Of a stretch of DNA of 64,000 nt, positions 1 to 12,228 are shown piece by piece. The notes beneath the pieces are model-generated. The model saw only the letters and a list, made by a program, of their open reading frames with translations. It had not been told where the DNA came from and did no database searches. A program made the translations under genes and the position numbers. The stretch lies in the NCBI RefSeq assembly GCF_032062135.1, contig NC_092860.1, forward strand, positions 64,835,416 to 64,899,415, in the 5' to 3' direction. Source of the DNA: Pyxicephalus adspersus (Eukaryota; Chordata; Amphibia; Anura; Pyxicephalidae). Every line of letters starts with the position of its first letter. The first letter of the stretch is position 1.

Positions 1-94
1 AATCATTGTTTTCAATGCAACATCAGTCAGTAAAATATGTGATTAAGTATGCCTTTAAAGTCCCTTCTTCCTTTCCTTTTTTGAATTTTTGCAC

Positions 95-140
<46 letters not shown>

Positions 141-945
141 CAAAACAAGTTTCAGTATAGGATTTGATATTAACAACATGGCATAAATTTTCATCTCCAA
201 GTATGTTTAATATTTGTAGTAATAATGTATTATGTAAAGAAAACATATTTGCAGAGTCTTGCAAAAAGAAATAGTATTTGTACAAGGCACTGCAGTGATA
301 TATATTTTTTACACACACTGCATAATGTACACCAATCTGTCTACATATATGAATCATTATAATAAAGTTAGTACAGACAAACAAACTTGAGCATGTGTCT
401 GGATCAATTTGTACCTGAATTTACAGACAAGGCCCAGGTAGAAGGCTAAGGTGCATATCTCAACTTGTGTGTATCTGATTAATGCCTAGCTGTCATAGCT
501 AAAGTCCTGCAGGCAAAAACAGGGTAAATGTTTATGGGATAAAGCAGAGCTAAATATTGAAGTTATATAATTTCTATAATTTTAATTAAACCCCTACAGG
601 AAGAAAAGTTTACTTCTTCCCTCTTGCTGGTTAGAGGATCAACCCTTTGGTGGGTGGATTATTCAATGAAAGGTGATAAAACCATATACTTTTGCTTATA
701 ATCACTGAATCGACACAGTAGCCCTGTTACTTTTTTTGAAGATAAGGGTCCATCAGAGTTTGAAAAACTACATTGTCAAAATATTGAGCTCACAGCTGCA
801 GGTTTCTGCTGACTTCTTCGTTGTGGGAACAGCATTTTTTTTTAATAAAACATTATTTTTTCACTTGTTCCATCGACTTGGACCTATGAAGAAATCCTTT
901 TTTTCTGTATGATGGTCCCAGTAGATGGGAGGTAGGTCAATACTG
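1..945 (-). other. NFIC: NFIC 3' UTR (extent unknown)
   Basis: This is downstream of the NFIC stop on the minus strand. I see no AATAAA on that strand; an ATTAAA variant sits at 841-846 and another near 580, either of which could be a polyadenylation signal. NFI 3' UTRs are often several kb, so the UTR may run past position 1. A (TA)n run lies at 98-139. No other gene is visible. Confidence 0.5.
98..139. repeat. (TA)n microsatellite
   Basis: About 20 uninterrupted TA/AT units. Open frames crossing it encode a YIYIYI run and are not genes. Confidence 0.95.
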
Positions 946-963
946 TTATCCCAAGTACCAAGA
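946..963 (-). CDS. NFIC: NFIC last coding exon (SWYLG-stop)
   Basis: The minus strand reads ...cttag at the acceptor, then TCT TGG TAC TTG GGA TAA: Ser-Trp-Tyr-Leu-Gly-stop, the known NFIC C-terminal end. It follows the phase-0 donor at 1613. Only 18 coding nucleotides are present; the rest of this exon is 3' UTR toward position 1. Confidence 0.93.
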   Translation of the reverse strand, partial: SWYLG

Positions 964-1612
964 CTAAGAAAAAAACATAGGAAAGAAGGTTATGTTGGAC
1001 AAAACACAGAGCAAAGTGCAAACATGCTTAAAGAACATTTAAGAACAATGCTATTATTGAATTATGTACATGTTCCGAAACAAAGTTGACTATGTGCTTG
1101 AAAATCACATAAAAACAATTAGTGATGTTATTTGTTTTATTATGAATAAAATATATATAAATGCATCTGCATCTGTGTTGCATACATGTAATTAGCATCA
1201 TCTTTTCAAGTTACCGCAGTATTAGAAAATGAATGGAAAATTCTAATTAGACATTAAATAAAACTAGTTTCAAGAATACAGTTGGTGGAAAAGGAATCAG
1301 TTTTACTTTTTGGACAATAAAATAATTCATTAAAATCCTAGGCCAAGACAAGCCCATTTTGGTCAGCCTTTCATGTTTTCAATCAAACCCCATTTAAAAC
1401 ACTTCTGTAAATTAGATTATTTTGTGTGGGTTAACTAGATTTTTTTTATACTAAATAATGTGTAAGTGACGAATAACTATCACAGATAGATTTCTGTCAC
1501 TGCAACCTGCTAAAGAAAACAATATTTTTAGCACCTTAAGTAAGACTCTTTTCACTAGCAAAATGCATTTGGAAATTTGTCTAACAACATTCAATTACCA
1601 TTCCACACTTAC

Positions 1613-1698
1613 CTGTGGCTGATAGATGCTGCCAGGGTCACGTGGACCTAGTCCTACAAAGGATCGGTTTGCAGGAGGTGTACTAGGGGCAGAATACG
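1613..1698 (-). CDS. NFIC: NFIC exon (penultimate coding)
   Basis: Acceptor ...tttaacag precedes CGTATTCT, and the donor is CAG/GTAAGT. The 86 nt give two bases finishing a split Thr codon and 28 codons: [18 protein letters not shown] then [10 protein letters not shown]. This is the conserved NFIC C-terminal block (mammals have PAGIYQAQ where this has PGSIYQPQ). Phase 2 in, phase 0 out, joining exactly to the SWYLG exon. This end is part of the proline-rich transactivation region. Confidence 0.95.
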
Positions 1699-2545
1699 CT
1701 GTTAAACAAAAAAGGAATGTGATTCATGGTATATACAAAACAATGTAAAGTTTGTACTGTAATGTTTGATCTAAAGTGTGTCCTAAGATTACAACTACAA
1801 ACTCTCATTTAGGCATAAGGGCAAAAAAATAATACACCAGATCCCAGCTTTACCACATGAGTATTATAAGAATTTTTGCTGTGCTGACCTGTAAAGTAAA
1901 AGGCGTTTAAAATAAACTGTATTTTTAGACCTACACTGAGAATTATGAAAGATGGCATTACTGAATACATTCTAAAGAATGCTAGCTGGCTGGATGTGTA
2001 TTTCATTGTTTGGTTTTAACAGTTTGTCACACACTTAAAAAAGGAAAGATAACTGTAGTTTTGCCGCCATGAGCTAAACATTTGGGCCAGATGATCAGAA
2101 CACCAACCAGGCAAGCTCTTTTTTCACAACAATGATGGTAGTTTACATAATCCTTCAGTACAGGTCCACTTTAAAGCTTAAGGGTGGACTTTTGTTGGTT
2201 GCAACCTATGCCCTATCTAGTCTACATAGCTTCTGTTCTGAAAACGGGGACTAAGATTTAGGCAGCTCAGTCATTATGGTCTTTGTAACCATAAACTACT
2301 CTTACAAACATTGTATTGCAATTTATGTTAACAACAATAAATAAAAATACTTCTCAATAAAATGTACATCACCAAGTAACAACATTAGCTGTTTAATTAG
2401 ACCCATCATAATGTTTGTAGCAACAAAAAACTAATTTCATGCTCAGTAACATTAAAAAATGTAAGTCTGTATTATCAATCATTACACATCTTCTTTATTT
2501 GCACTACAATTTTGTGAATACTCTAGTGCAATAAAACGTACTCAC

Positions 2546-2699
2546 TTGGAGAAGTGGGTGAAGAGGTACCCCCATCAGATGCAGTAGTAGATTTGGTGTC
2601 GGAGGACAATGCAAGGCGGGGCATTCCGGGAGGAGGTGGGGCCAGCATCTGCGTGGAGATATAGTGACTTGAAACCTTCACCTGGCCGCTCCCATTCAG
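2546..2699 (-). CDS. NFIC: NFIC exon (proline-rich LNGSGQ...SPTSP)
   Basis: Acceptor ...ctatcttag precedes CTGAATGGG; donor is CCAA/GTGAGT. The 154 nt (51 codons plus one base) encode [20 protein letters not shown] followed by a [11 protein letters not shown] block, a Ser/Thr-rich stretch and SPTSP. The last base joins CG of the next exon to make Thr. The peptide matches the alternatively spliced proline-rich segment of NFIC. No acidic or DNA-binding residues are expected here; it is a transactivation region. Confidence 0.95.
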
Positions 2700-3154
2700 C
2701 TAAGATAGCAAGTGGGTGGAGAGCAAATGTAGTAACAGTCCAGGGCATGGCCCCAGATGCAAATTATTTTAATATCCAATTTAAGATAAATATTTTATAT
2801 GGCTAAATCATAGTTTTCCTCAGAAGGTTTTAGCCAGTTGCTCTGCCTGGCTGTCGTGCCTCTCCCGCCCACCACTGTTCCGCAGCTCTTACCTTCTGAA
2901 CTGATCACAGTGAGGTTGCTCTGTGCTCAGCTGTCATCCGTTCATCGGATTGTAGCTGCCAATGAGAGGTGGGCAGGAGAGCACAGCACACAGTTCAGCC
3001 TTGATGAGAGTGGGACACAGGTAGTCTCGCCCCCATATCTGATAGCACGAGCTGAGATTTCTATTAAAAAATAAAAAAAAAGCTACTTATAAAAAGTATC
3101 TGCAGCAGCAAGCCTTACAACTCACTGTGAGAAAGAATAATATCAGCCACCCAG

Positions 3155-3905
3155 CTTTAAAGAATTTCAAGATATGAGGGTCACAAATGTAAAAATTTAT
3201 GAAAATACAACATTGGGGTTGCTGTTTTAAAAGAAAGTGCGCCTAGAAGTCCTAAATTGAAAATGGAAATTGGGGACCCCCGAGAGCAAGAAGCATTGGG
3301 GTGGGGCCACTAAATGTATACCCTGTCTGCTTCTCTTCCTTGAACCCCAAATTCCCTAGAACAGCAGGATGTACATAACTGAAAATACAGGTGCGAATGG
3401 GGGACACCTTTGACTAACTCCCCCTATAATTTCATTACTATAGCATCATTAGAACATAAAAAACTCTGCCCATCAAAATGGGCTGCCCTGCCCTGTTACA
3501 CATTACTGCCTAATTCTAACACTTGAACCCCAATTTCCCTGAAATGGGGAGGTGTAAGAAACCAAAAATGTGTGGGAAACATCTGTGGCTAACATTCCCT
3601 AAAATTTCATCACTATGGTATCATTAGAACATAAAGTCTGCTCACTAAAAATAAATTGGGTTCAGGTCATGTGTAACAGAGGGTTTAAGGTAGAGAAGCT
3701 GACAGGGTAGCATAGTATGACAATTATAGTTCATTGAAAGGTATGTATAATTCTAGGGGCCCCACCCCAATGCTTCTTGCTATGTAAGTGGTCCTGGGGG
3801 TCCACAATTTGCATTTTCAATTTCGGGCTCTTAGACATACTCTTTTGAAACAGCCACCCCAATATTCAATTTTCACAAGCCCCTATTTCTTGAAATTCTT
3901 TAAAG
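3155..3905. repeat. Inverted-repeat (foldback) element K1
   Basis: Arms of roughly 190-220 bp (3155-3345 and 3680-3905) are imperfect reverse complements; the outermost bases read CTTTAAAGAATTTCAAG and its complement. Between them a ~115-bp unit starting TTGAACCCCAA and running to ATTAGAACATA occurs twice, at 3338-3460 and 3521-3635. No coding capacity and no clear target duplication. Related units occur at 23360-23790 (minus) and inside the hAT at 48727-48850. Confidence 0.75.
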
Positions 3906-4268
3906 AAATATATAAATATATGAAGTAGTAAATAAAACAAAGAGGGTTTTTTGGCAATGCGAAAAGTATTCAACAATATATTTCAAACAAATACATAATA
4001 TTCTGCTGAATAGGCAGAATAAATAGTACAGGACCTTTCTTTTGGGAATTTGGTCCAGTTGATTCTCAATAATAACAGAACTAGACATTAATGACTTACT
4101 TCACAAGGTTTTTTTATTTATACTCGAAAATAGCTAAACGTTTGTAATGTATTATCAATATCTTTTATGTGTATATGAATCTGCATACTCTAGGTAATCC
4201 TGTTGTTCACACGATCAATTATCACTTTGTTTACCTATCCAAATGAATTTTACGACATGTCTGCACTG

Positions 4269-4583
4269 TAAAGCTGCGTACACACTTCCAATTTTTGTCG
4301 TTGGAAAGGATCTTTCACGATCCTTTCCAACGACAAGGGAGTGCACGATGCATGAACGGTGCTGTACATACAGCACCGTTCATGCTCTATGGAGAGGGGA
4401 GGGGGAGAGCAACGGAGCGGCACCCTGCTGCGCGCTCTCCCCTTCCCTTTCATTAGGATCGGCTGTCGTCCATCGTCCGTGGATCCGGCAGGACGGTCGT
4501 TCGGACGATGGACGACACCCACTGTACACATGGCAGATTTTCGCCCGATGGCGATAAAAATCTGACGTGTGTACGTAGCTTTA
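4269..4583. mobile_element. MITE-T copy 1 (TA target, ~17-bp TIRs)
   Basis: Begins TA-AAGCTGCGTACACAC and ends GTGTGTACGTAGCTT-TA, so a TA duplication flanks inverted termini. The interior is CG-rich and palindromic (CGTTGGAAAGGATC and its complement; GGTGCTGTACA/TGTACAGCACC). Same family as 60089-60388 and a partial copy at 12229-12460. The TA target suggests a Tc1/mariner-type source (inference). Confidence 0.85.
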
Positions 4584-4719
4584 CCTCCAAGAAGTACTCG
4601 TTGTCAACTGATGTTATCACAATATGTCAGTGTTACTTTATTTTTTTTATAAGTTTCTGTACCTGTAAGATATATATAAGAGATATACTGCATCTCAGAT
4701 TTTATTTTTCCTACTCTCC

Positions 4720-4720
<1 letters not shown>

Positions 4721-4754
<34 letters not shown>

Positions 4755-4778
4755 TAGAGAGAGAGAGAGAGAGAGAGA
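4721..4778. repeat. (TA)n(GA)n microsatellite
   Basis: A (TA) run turns into a (GA) run with no interruption. Confidence 0.95.
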
Positions 4779-5301
4779 CCTTTTGTACTCAACAATATCA
4801 CAAACTTACTATACTAGTTCTTAGAATAGCAACATACTTTCTTGACTTAGTTAATTACTTTTTGTTTACGAGATGTATGGATACTTATATATGTATGTAC
4901 TATTAGCTGTCATATCTGATGTCATGTCATATGTTTCTTAAATTTCTCAATAACCCTTGATCTACCCTTAATCTTTATAACTTTACTAATTTGGTTATAT
5001 GAAATTTGTGAATCTTTTTTGAACGATATATCATATATATCACTGATATAATTGTTGTCACAATATTAGCTAATGCCTTTATTCTCAAATGATAGCCGTT
5101 TTGCTACTTGGTGAAGTAGGTGATTAATGTCTAGTTCTGTTAATATTTAGAATCAACTGGACCAAATTCCCAAAAGAAAGGTCCTGTACTATTTATTCTG
5201 CCTATTCAACAGAAAATAATGCATTTGTTTGAAATATATTGTTGAATACACTTCGCATTGCCAAAAAAAACCCTCTTTGTTTCATTTACTACTTATTTAT
5301 G

Positions 5302-5774
5302 ATTAGGGTTGGCAACTATCCCATTGAAAGGAATTTATGCTCTACTCATTTAGCTAACTCCACTAGTCTCGACTATTGACAAATTTTATAATGTATATGA
5401 AGGTTTGACCACAGCGAGTTGTTAGGTTGCAGAATATGACATGTAGCTTTTACATACACACAGCTATCACACTGCACTGCCGATGACGCCCTTACACACT
5501 GTGGATAAACTTCACAGCCATTTTTTTTTGTTTTCATCGAATATGGGCAGTGATGACAGGGGGTCACTGGCTGTCCTGCCCCCATCTGCTACCACATGCA
5601 TGATGCTTTTAAAGCTTTACCACATTTTTAACAATATAAAAAGAGTGACTTTTCCTTTTATATGGAATTTAAACTGAACCAGTGTGGGACTTCCTGGGCT
5701 GGTTTTGTGAACAGATCAAATGAAAAAAAAAATTCACTTAAAACTAAATATAGGCTCAGGGGCACATTTGAAGT
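5302..5774. other. Unassigned intron sequence
   Basis: AT-rich; no splice-bounded exon, repeat termini or coding frame I can support. Confidence 0.5.
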
Positions 5775-5950
5775 TGGGGTGAATTCACACTGGCAGTAAG
5801 GTTGATTTGTTGCATTTACCCTTTCCTCACAGCAGGCCAAGTACTTACCGCCTTTTACCATTCCCAGATGCCCCGTAGTTGCTGCCTGTTACCAGTCTCA
5901 GGTGCCAGTAGTCGCTCACCATTTTTCGCTGCTAATGTGAACTAAGCCTA
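5775..5950. mobile_element. Short MITE with 'TTCACACTGGCAG' termini
   Basis: Left end GGGTGAATTCACACTGGCAG and right end CTGCTAATGTGAACTAAGCC are inverted with a few mismatches. Non-coding, about 175 bp. Confidence 0.6.
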
Positions 5951-6398
5951 ACTTGTTACACTACATTCATTATACTATTACAAGGAATTTCACTCTTAAA
6001 ACTTAGAACACTAGGAAGTTGGGTCACAATACGCGGCACTGGACAGTTGGGGCATAACACAAAGGATGGAAAAATAGGACCAACTAACAAGGCAGGCATT
6101 AGAAAGTTGGAACAAAGTATAAGAGGAAGGTAGTACACCGACAAAATATTGGGGGGTTACTGGATACCTATGGCATAAGCTACTGGGAACACTAAATTTG
6201 CTGTGCCCCCCCCCCCCACCAGGCTGAAAAAAAAATTCTGGGGAGAACACTGACTATATACAGAAAACCACATATAAGTATCTATAGCATTATAATGCCT
6301 CCCCGCTTATTTTAAATGTGTCACTTTTTTTTTACCCAGAAAATGACATTTCTGGTAAGGAATATTTAACTTGTTTTTATTAACGTTACCATGCTTAC

Positions 6399-6583
6399 CG
6401 GGCCAGGTTGTTGGGTAGACGGGTCACAGGCAAGGGATACCAAGTCTTTCAGGGGGTCCTGAGGGTTAAGGTGAGGAGGATAGCGAATTGCTGTGTGTGG
6501 AAAGTAGGTGGAAGCAGCCTGGGGAAGTAAGGAGGAAGGTGGGAAGTGTAATGTTGTTGAGGTATGGGGACTTCGGGCCAGAC
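6399..6583 (-). CDS. NFIC: NFIC exon (LARSPH...[11 protein letters not shown])
   Basis: Acceptor ...gttacttag precedes GTCTGGCC; donor is CCG/GTAAGC. The 185 nt give a split Gly and 61 codons, including [20 protein letters not shown] and [17 protein letters not shown]. This is the most conserved block of the NFIC C-terminal half. It ends in phase 0 at GP and joins LNGSGQ in the next exon. The 199-bp intron upstream is the second shortest in the window. Confidence 0.96.
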
Positions 6584-6782
6584 CTAAGTAACACAAAGGT
6601 AGGTGTAAGGGAGAAACAGGAAAAAGGAGAAACAAAAGAAAAGGATAAGTAAACAATTTTAATAATACAAACACAAGAAAATTTGTGATGTGTATCAACT
6701 AAACCTGATGCATACAAATACACCTGTCTAAACTTCAAACTGTGCACTCAGTAGGAAGTACCTTTTGTATTTATTGACTCAC

Positions 6783-6911
6783 CGCTGTGCACAGCTATGA
6801 CCGGCCTGTGATGCTGAGTAAAGCCACTGATTCTTGGGGATGTGTCTTGAGGTGATGGGCTGTGAAATGGTGATTTATCCAATTCAGATTTTTTCACAGT
6901 TGGAGACATTC
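6783..6911 (-). CDS. NFIC: NFIC exon ([14 protein letters not shown]...RPVIAVHSG)
   Basis: Acceptor ...ttgaatag precedes GAATGTCT; donor is AGCG/GTGAGT. The 129 nt give a split Gly then 42 codons, including [18 protein letters not shown] and [14 protein letters not shown], matching the Ser-Pro-rich segment after the WTEDMEGG motif in NFIC. SP dipeptides are likely phosphorylation sites (inference from the family). The upstream intron is the 22.4-kb repeat-filled one. Confidence 0.95.
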
Positions 6912-7275
6912 CTATTCAACCAATTACAATACAGAAAACAAATCAGGTAGGATTATAAGCAAACAGTGGAAACATTTGACTACACAAATAGGAAATGTGG
7001 TGGACCACTAAAATTACCAGCTAGTAAAATGATTTACTAATAATGAGCATCCACTGATAGTGTACAATATGAAATGAAGTGATTGTGTAAAAAAAGGCTT
7101 TAGTTCCTCACATTTTTATGCAACTTTTTTGTTCAACCAACTGAATTAAAGCTGAAAGTCTGCAGTTCAACTCCATTTGAGTTGTTTCATCTAAAATGAA
7201 TGTAGTAATATACAGAACCAAAATGAGAAAAAAGTTGTGTCTGTCCAAATATTTATGGACCTGTGTGCGTGTGTG

Positions 7276-7310
7276 TATGTGTATATATATATATATGTAT
7301 ATATATGAGA
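7276..7310. repeat. (TA)n microsatellite, interrupted
   Basis: TATATA tract broken by GTATA, preceded by a short (TG)n run. Confidence 0.85.
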
Positions 7311-7497
7311 AAGAGGTTGAAGCATACATATAGTGCAGTCTGGAATAATGAAGGTAGTCAATCGAAGGTGCAACGGTGTAAAAAAAAAGTGAACAGAGCA
7401 TAAAGTAGTGGAAAGTTTAAAAAGGTTGTTGCAATAAAGTGCCATCTAGAGCAAATATACAATATCAAAATGTAAAAATGTGATAAACGAGATGCAA

Positions 7498-7582
7498 TGA
7501 GCCTAACTTATTAAAGCTCTCCAAGGCTGTAGAAGATATACTTTCATCAGTAAATCTGGGTGATCCAGCAAATATGATATTC
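7498..7582 (+). mobile_element. MITE-G half copy
   Basis: Reads CCTAACTTATTAAAGCTCTC then CAAGGCTG and GGGTGATCCAGCAAA, the left half of the palindromic MITE best seen at 25691-25907. Confidence 0.6.
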
Positions 7583-10164
7583 ATAGAAAGGGTCATCCAT
7601 AGATTGCAGTTTTTAGTTTGTTTCTTATATTTTATGTTCAGTCATAAATATGATGCAAAACAAATTATAACTTAGTCCGAATGTTTCATAACAGGTTAAA
7701 AAAACCCATTGCATCCTAAAAACCCCTAAGATGTGGTTAATCAAGAAAAAGTTCTTATCCAATTTACTCTAACAAGGAAATTCTTTTATTTATATTTTGT
7801 GTTGTTAGAAACACACCCAGATTCTTTTACGACAATTAACCAAGGTAAAGACTGTTCCACATTTTTAAAACTTTATAAAATAAAGTTTGAGAGACACAAT
7901 CATCATCATTTTACCTATCTCTCCTATCTTTTACTAATCTCATTTTATCCCTGTACACCACTTCTCGGAAAGTTTCTAATTTTCTAGCTGTAACACTCTT
8001 TACAGATCACCCTAACCTCCAGAGTTGGGCTACCAGGGAAATTTTTGACATGGGAGGCAAACACAACACACTTTTTTCTCCCTCCCTCTCCCCAGAGGTA
8101 AGTTAGGCCTGCCCAGAAACAGGTTAAGCAATTTCAGGATGTCAGATTTTGGATTTCACTGATCTCTAATGTAAATAAATACAAAAGTGTTTAGTTCTTG
8201 GTATTTTCAGAATTCAGAGCTCCTATAATCCTGTCTGTATGATAATAAATATCAGTCTAAAATAATTCCCTCCCACCAGACACATATACAGTCAGGAAAC
8301 ACTTTCACGCATAACCACCTTTATTATGCACATGCCAATGAGAAGAATAATTTTAGGGCCATCACGGTTCATCAGGATTTCGTTTATCAGTTTTAGATAT
8401 GTTCACTTTGCACAATTTTGAGCCCAGATAAATTTGTTGTTTTAAGTTGTGTTATTAGCCCATACATTTTACAGAAAAATTAATCTTAAAACAAGGTAGC
8501 CTTAATCCCCCCTATACACTGCATAGGCAGCTCAGTGCAGGACGCAAGTGCTGGCAGGACTGAATGCCTGGATTTCAGGGGCTTCCGGGACTAAATGAAC
8601 TACATATGAACTGGAGTTACATCATCCTGGCATAGCCAACCATTAACTGAAAGTAAAATATATATATTTTTTTAATTATAGAAAGTACACCACCTGTCCC
8701 TTTTGAAATAAAGGGCCTGTCTGATCGCAATTTTTTAATTTTAAAATATAGTTTCACTTGAAAGCTGAGATTTCATAAATTAAGTGTTTGAAGCTAACAA
8801 AGTGTATATATGATAATGAGAAGAAATTAAATAATTTTTTTAATGCCTGATTTTTCCAACTTTAGTGATAAGCCCTGCCAACCTCAATGTCCCAGGTCAA
8901 AGAAAGTACCTCAGTGGTCAAAAGGGGTGCTAGTACTGGGTAGGGATTGTTATTTGTTTTATTTGAGGGGCTCGTTCTGGAATCAGAAAGGCAAACAGGG
9001 CTGGGTAATAAAAGTAAAGTAATCTTTTTAAGCTCTGATGACATTCATTGTTTTAGAAAGAACTAACAAATCAAATTATTAGTACTGTGAAACTACTGTG
9101 CGCTATACACCAGCAGACAGGGAAATATACAGTAGCAATGAATATTGAGTTTTTTTAAAAAAAATAAAAAAATAAAATTTAAGTAGCAAGGAAAAAATAG
9201 TAGTTGTGAACTTTCAAATCTTTAACTCAAACTTTCAATAATAGAATCAATTTCAAATTATAGAATTGAAAACCATTGACAACAATAGCATGTCAAATGG
9301 AATTGTCATACGGGCCCATTTCCTTTTAATGAAGGCAAATTAAAACCTGATCCTGCTTAAATGTTTTACATCAACCAAATATTCTTAGAATTCCTAAAGC
9401 ATTTCCCATAGCTTCCCTTAGATGGAGGTAGAAGCTCACAAATCACCATTTACAAAACTCATATTCAGTGGAAAGAGACCAACCACAGTCTGACCAAACA
9501 CATTAAATGAAATGAGAGGAGGGGAGCTATGAGGAAAAAGGAGGGGTGATTGAGGGAAGGGTTGTCAGGACCAGGCAGGGTCATTTTAGGACAGCCTAAC
9601 TATAATACAGTAAACATGTGACAGAGCAGGGAGGAAACCTACAAGGAAGTTTTGGTAACTGCCACAGACAAATTCTCTGCTGCTGTCACACTTGAAATTT
9701 CCTGCCATTGATTTTCCACAACCTCTTTTCTTGTGTTGAATAACCAGAACAATAAAACACAACAAACAATCCCATACCCTCAGAAACATTTACCTCCAAG
9801 CAAACTACACATTATAATACTATCCAAATTAACCAAATGCGAACCACTGCAATGAGGCAAATATCAAGATCTGTCTCTAGTTTGCACAAAAAATTACTTT
9901 AGCTTTTCCTAGTAAGAAGTTTACACTGCATTGCAGATAAATATTGCACTATATTGTACCAGAGTTTTAGGAATATGGAGTGTATCTACTCTGGGTCTTA
10001 AAGAAATAAATACCTATATCTATACTTCAGATACTCTGACATTCATCTAGGTGGATAACCTAAAATAAAACATAATTTAAAAAAAATCACATTTTCATTT
10101 GTTTTGAAACACAAAAATAGTGCAATAAGAAATCAAATCCTTAAAAAAAAATTGTGATTAAAAT
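7583..10164. other. Unassigned intron sequence
   Basis: Long AT-rich stretch of the 22-kb NFIC intron. Open frames are short and without family features. No repeat ends could be recognised by eye. Confidence 0.5.
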
Positions 10165-11115
10165 TCGACAAAACAGTCTACAATCTACAAGCAGACCTGG
10201 ATGTACTGTTTGATTGGGTAGCCAGGTGGCAAATGACATTTAATATAAATAAATGTAAAGTTTTGCACTTGGGGGCTAGCAACATGCATGCTTCATACTG
10301 TCTAGGAGGAATACATTTGGGGGAGTCAGAAATTGAAAAGGATCTAGGAGTTTTGGTAGATCCTAGACTTAATAACAGCATGCAATGTTTTTTATATATA
10401 AAGCTAGTAAAGTACTTTCTTGTATTAAAAGAGGAATAGACTGCAGAGATAGAGACATAATCTTGCCCCCGTACAAATCATTGGTCAGACAACATCTGGA
10501 ATATGCAGTCCAGTTTTGGGCACCAGTTCACAAAAAGGACATTGTGGAATTGGAAAGATTGCAGAAAGGGCAACTAAACTAATAAAAGAAATGGAGGAGC
10601 TCAGCTATGAGGAGAAATTAGCTGAACTGAATCTGAACTGAAGGAGGGATATGATCACCCTTCCAAATAATCACTTTGAAATAATTACAAAGAAAAAGAG
10701 GGCACTCTTTGTGTCTGGAGGAAAAAGAAATTTAAGCTCCAGATAAGGAAGGGATTCTTCACTGTAAGGTCTTTGAAAATGTGTAATTGGCTCCCTCAGG
10801 AAGTAGTTTCAGCAACTACTTTAGATTACTTCAAGAAAAGGCTGGATGCTTTTTTGAAGCACAGAATATAACTGGGTATTAAGGATTTAAAGTAAAGATA
10901 ACAGAGACTATTGATCCAGGGAACATCAGATTGCCTCATGGAATCAGGAAGGATTTTTTTTTCCCCTGTTAAAGCAAATTGTACCAGGGTTTTTTTTGTC
11001 TTCCTCTGGACCAACTATGTCTTATAGGGTTTTATATCTGGGATATGTTTATTTCCCTAGTGGTTGAACTTGATGGACGTATGTCTTTTTTCAACATAAC
11101 CTACTATGTAACTAA
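10165..11115 (+). pseudogene. CR1/L2-like LINE, 3' part of reverse transcriptase and 3' tail
   Basis: Frames at 10233 and 10385 read NINKCKVLHLG, then EKDLGVLVDPRLN, then YKSLVRQHLEYAVQFWAPVH: the end of the RT and thumb of a CR1/L2-clade LINE, broken by a frameshift near 10390. The 3' UTR carries GGTTGAACTTGATGGACGTATG and ends ...CCTACTATGTAAC. The same 3' tail recurs on the minus strand at 41701-41850 and 56944-57055. 5'-truncated and dead. Confidence 0.85.
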
Positions 11116-12015
11116 GTACTCTAAATTCGACATGCAGTACCTTATCAGGCATCTTGCTTCCTGCTTTTTTTTTTTTTTTACGATTGTTACCAACTGCATC
11201 ACAAAAAAAACCCCAAAAAACTGACTTATTCCATACAATGTTAACCTTTTAAGTATCAAAACCGCTTGCAAAAATGTTTGTTAGCCTTCAGACTTCATCC
11301 AGGCACACTTCAGAGTAAAGCATCTCCATACAGGGTCAGACTTACTTTTTTTTCCCCTCTAGACTGAATTGTGCCCTGACCCTTCTTTCATCTTGCAGAA
11401 CACTAAAACATATTTACAGACTTATAATTAAAATACCAAATCAATAGAAAAGTTGAGTTGAAACCAAATAAAAGCAAAGCCAACCAGCAATTTGGTTGCA
11501 GAGACAACATACTTTTTTTTTTTCAATGGCACAACCATAAACCTTTGCAGAGAAACAAGAAGTATCAAATCTTGATTTTTATGCCCAAACTAATAATAAG
11601 TCTAAAAATTATTCAACCTTAACCTGGAAACCAGTACAGTAAAAAGGAACGGAAATGTGAAAGATAACACTGGGGATGTGGGGAGATATCACTGAGGGAT
11701 GAAATGATGGCGTTTTAAATGTTTCTCCATGCCACATCAGCAGCAGCCTTGATACTGCTGCCGTGAAGCGTGTAGAACTTTACCTCAAAACTCTCCTTTT
11801 ATTTCTTAGTAACTTCCCCCAGGGCAAGCATTCAAATCCCTCTGTTTTTCTCTAAAATTCTGAAAACAATGTACTTCATTTTAGGCTCAATGCCAGCCAC
11901 CAGTGTCAGTGGTATCCTAGGCTGTGGCTTTTGAGACCTAAACTTGGCCCTACATGGGCCTTGGATAAAGAAGAAAAACATATTTTGCCTGGTTTAATGA
12001 AGATCTGCAAAATAA
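11116..12015. other. Unassigned intron sequence
   Basis: Poly-T and poly-A tracts; nothing else recognised. Confidence 0.5.
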
Positions 12016-12200
12016 ACTATCATGAGTGAACCTGGGTTATCCAGCAAACCTGGAATAGATTTCTTAAAATAAATTGCTATTATTTGGCAAATGTTTTTAA
12101 TCCTAGATCAGATTCATTTCAGGTTTGCTAGATCACCCTGGTTTACCCAAGACAGTCTATCTTCAGTCTAGGAGAGCTTTAATAAATCAGGACTACTGTA
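12016..12200. mobile_element. MITE-G copy
   Basis: Inner arms ACCTGGGTTATCCAGCAAAC and GGTTTGCTAGATCACCCTGG are inverted, and the right end reads CTTTAATAAATCAGGA. A member of the palindromic MITE family of 25691-25907. Confidence 0.7.
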
Positions 12201-12228
12201 TACAATGCTTCCCCACCTCTTATGCTTA

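Larger units (their letters stand above)
3910..5301. repeat. Inverted-repeat element with ~195-bp arms, holding a nested MITE
   Basis: Arms 3910-4110 and 5108-5301 are near-identical reverse complements (left contains AAAGAGGGTTTTTTGGCAA, right its complement; both contain the complement pair of GGTCCTGTACTATTTATTC). It starts a few bases after element K1. The interior is AT-rich, holds the MITE at 4269-4583 and a (TA)n(GA)n run, and has no gene. Class unknown. Confidence 0.8.

Noticed and set aside
97..384. Frames ending in YIYIYI (also 4508-4801, 7108-7445)
   Set aside because: Translations of (TA)n microsatellites.
4243..4565. Overlapping frames of 68-104 codons on both strands
   Set aside because: Shadow frames in the CG-rich core of MITE-T; the same occurs at 60025-60340.
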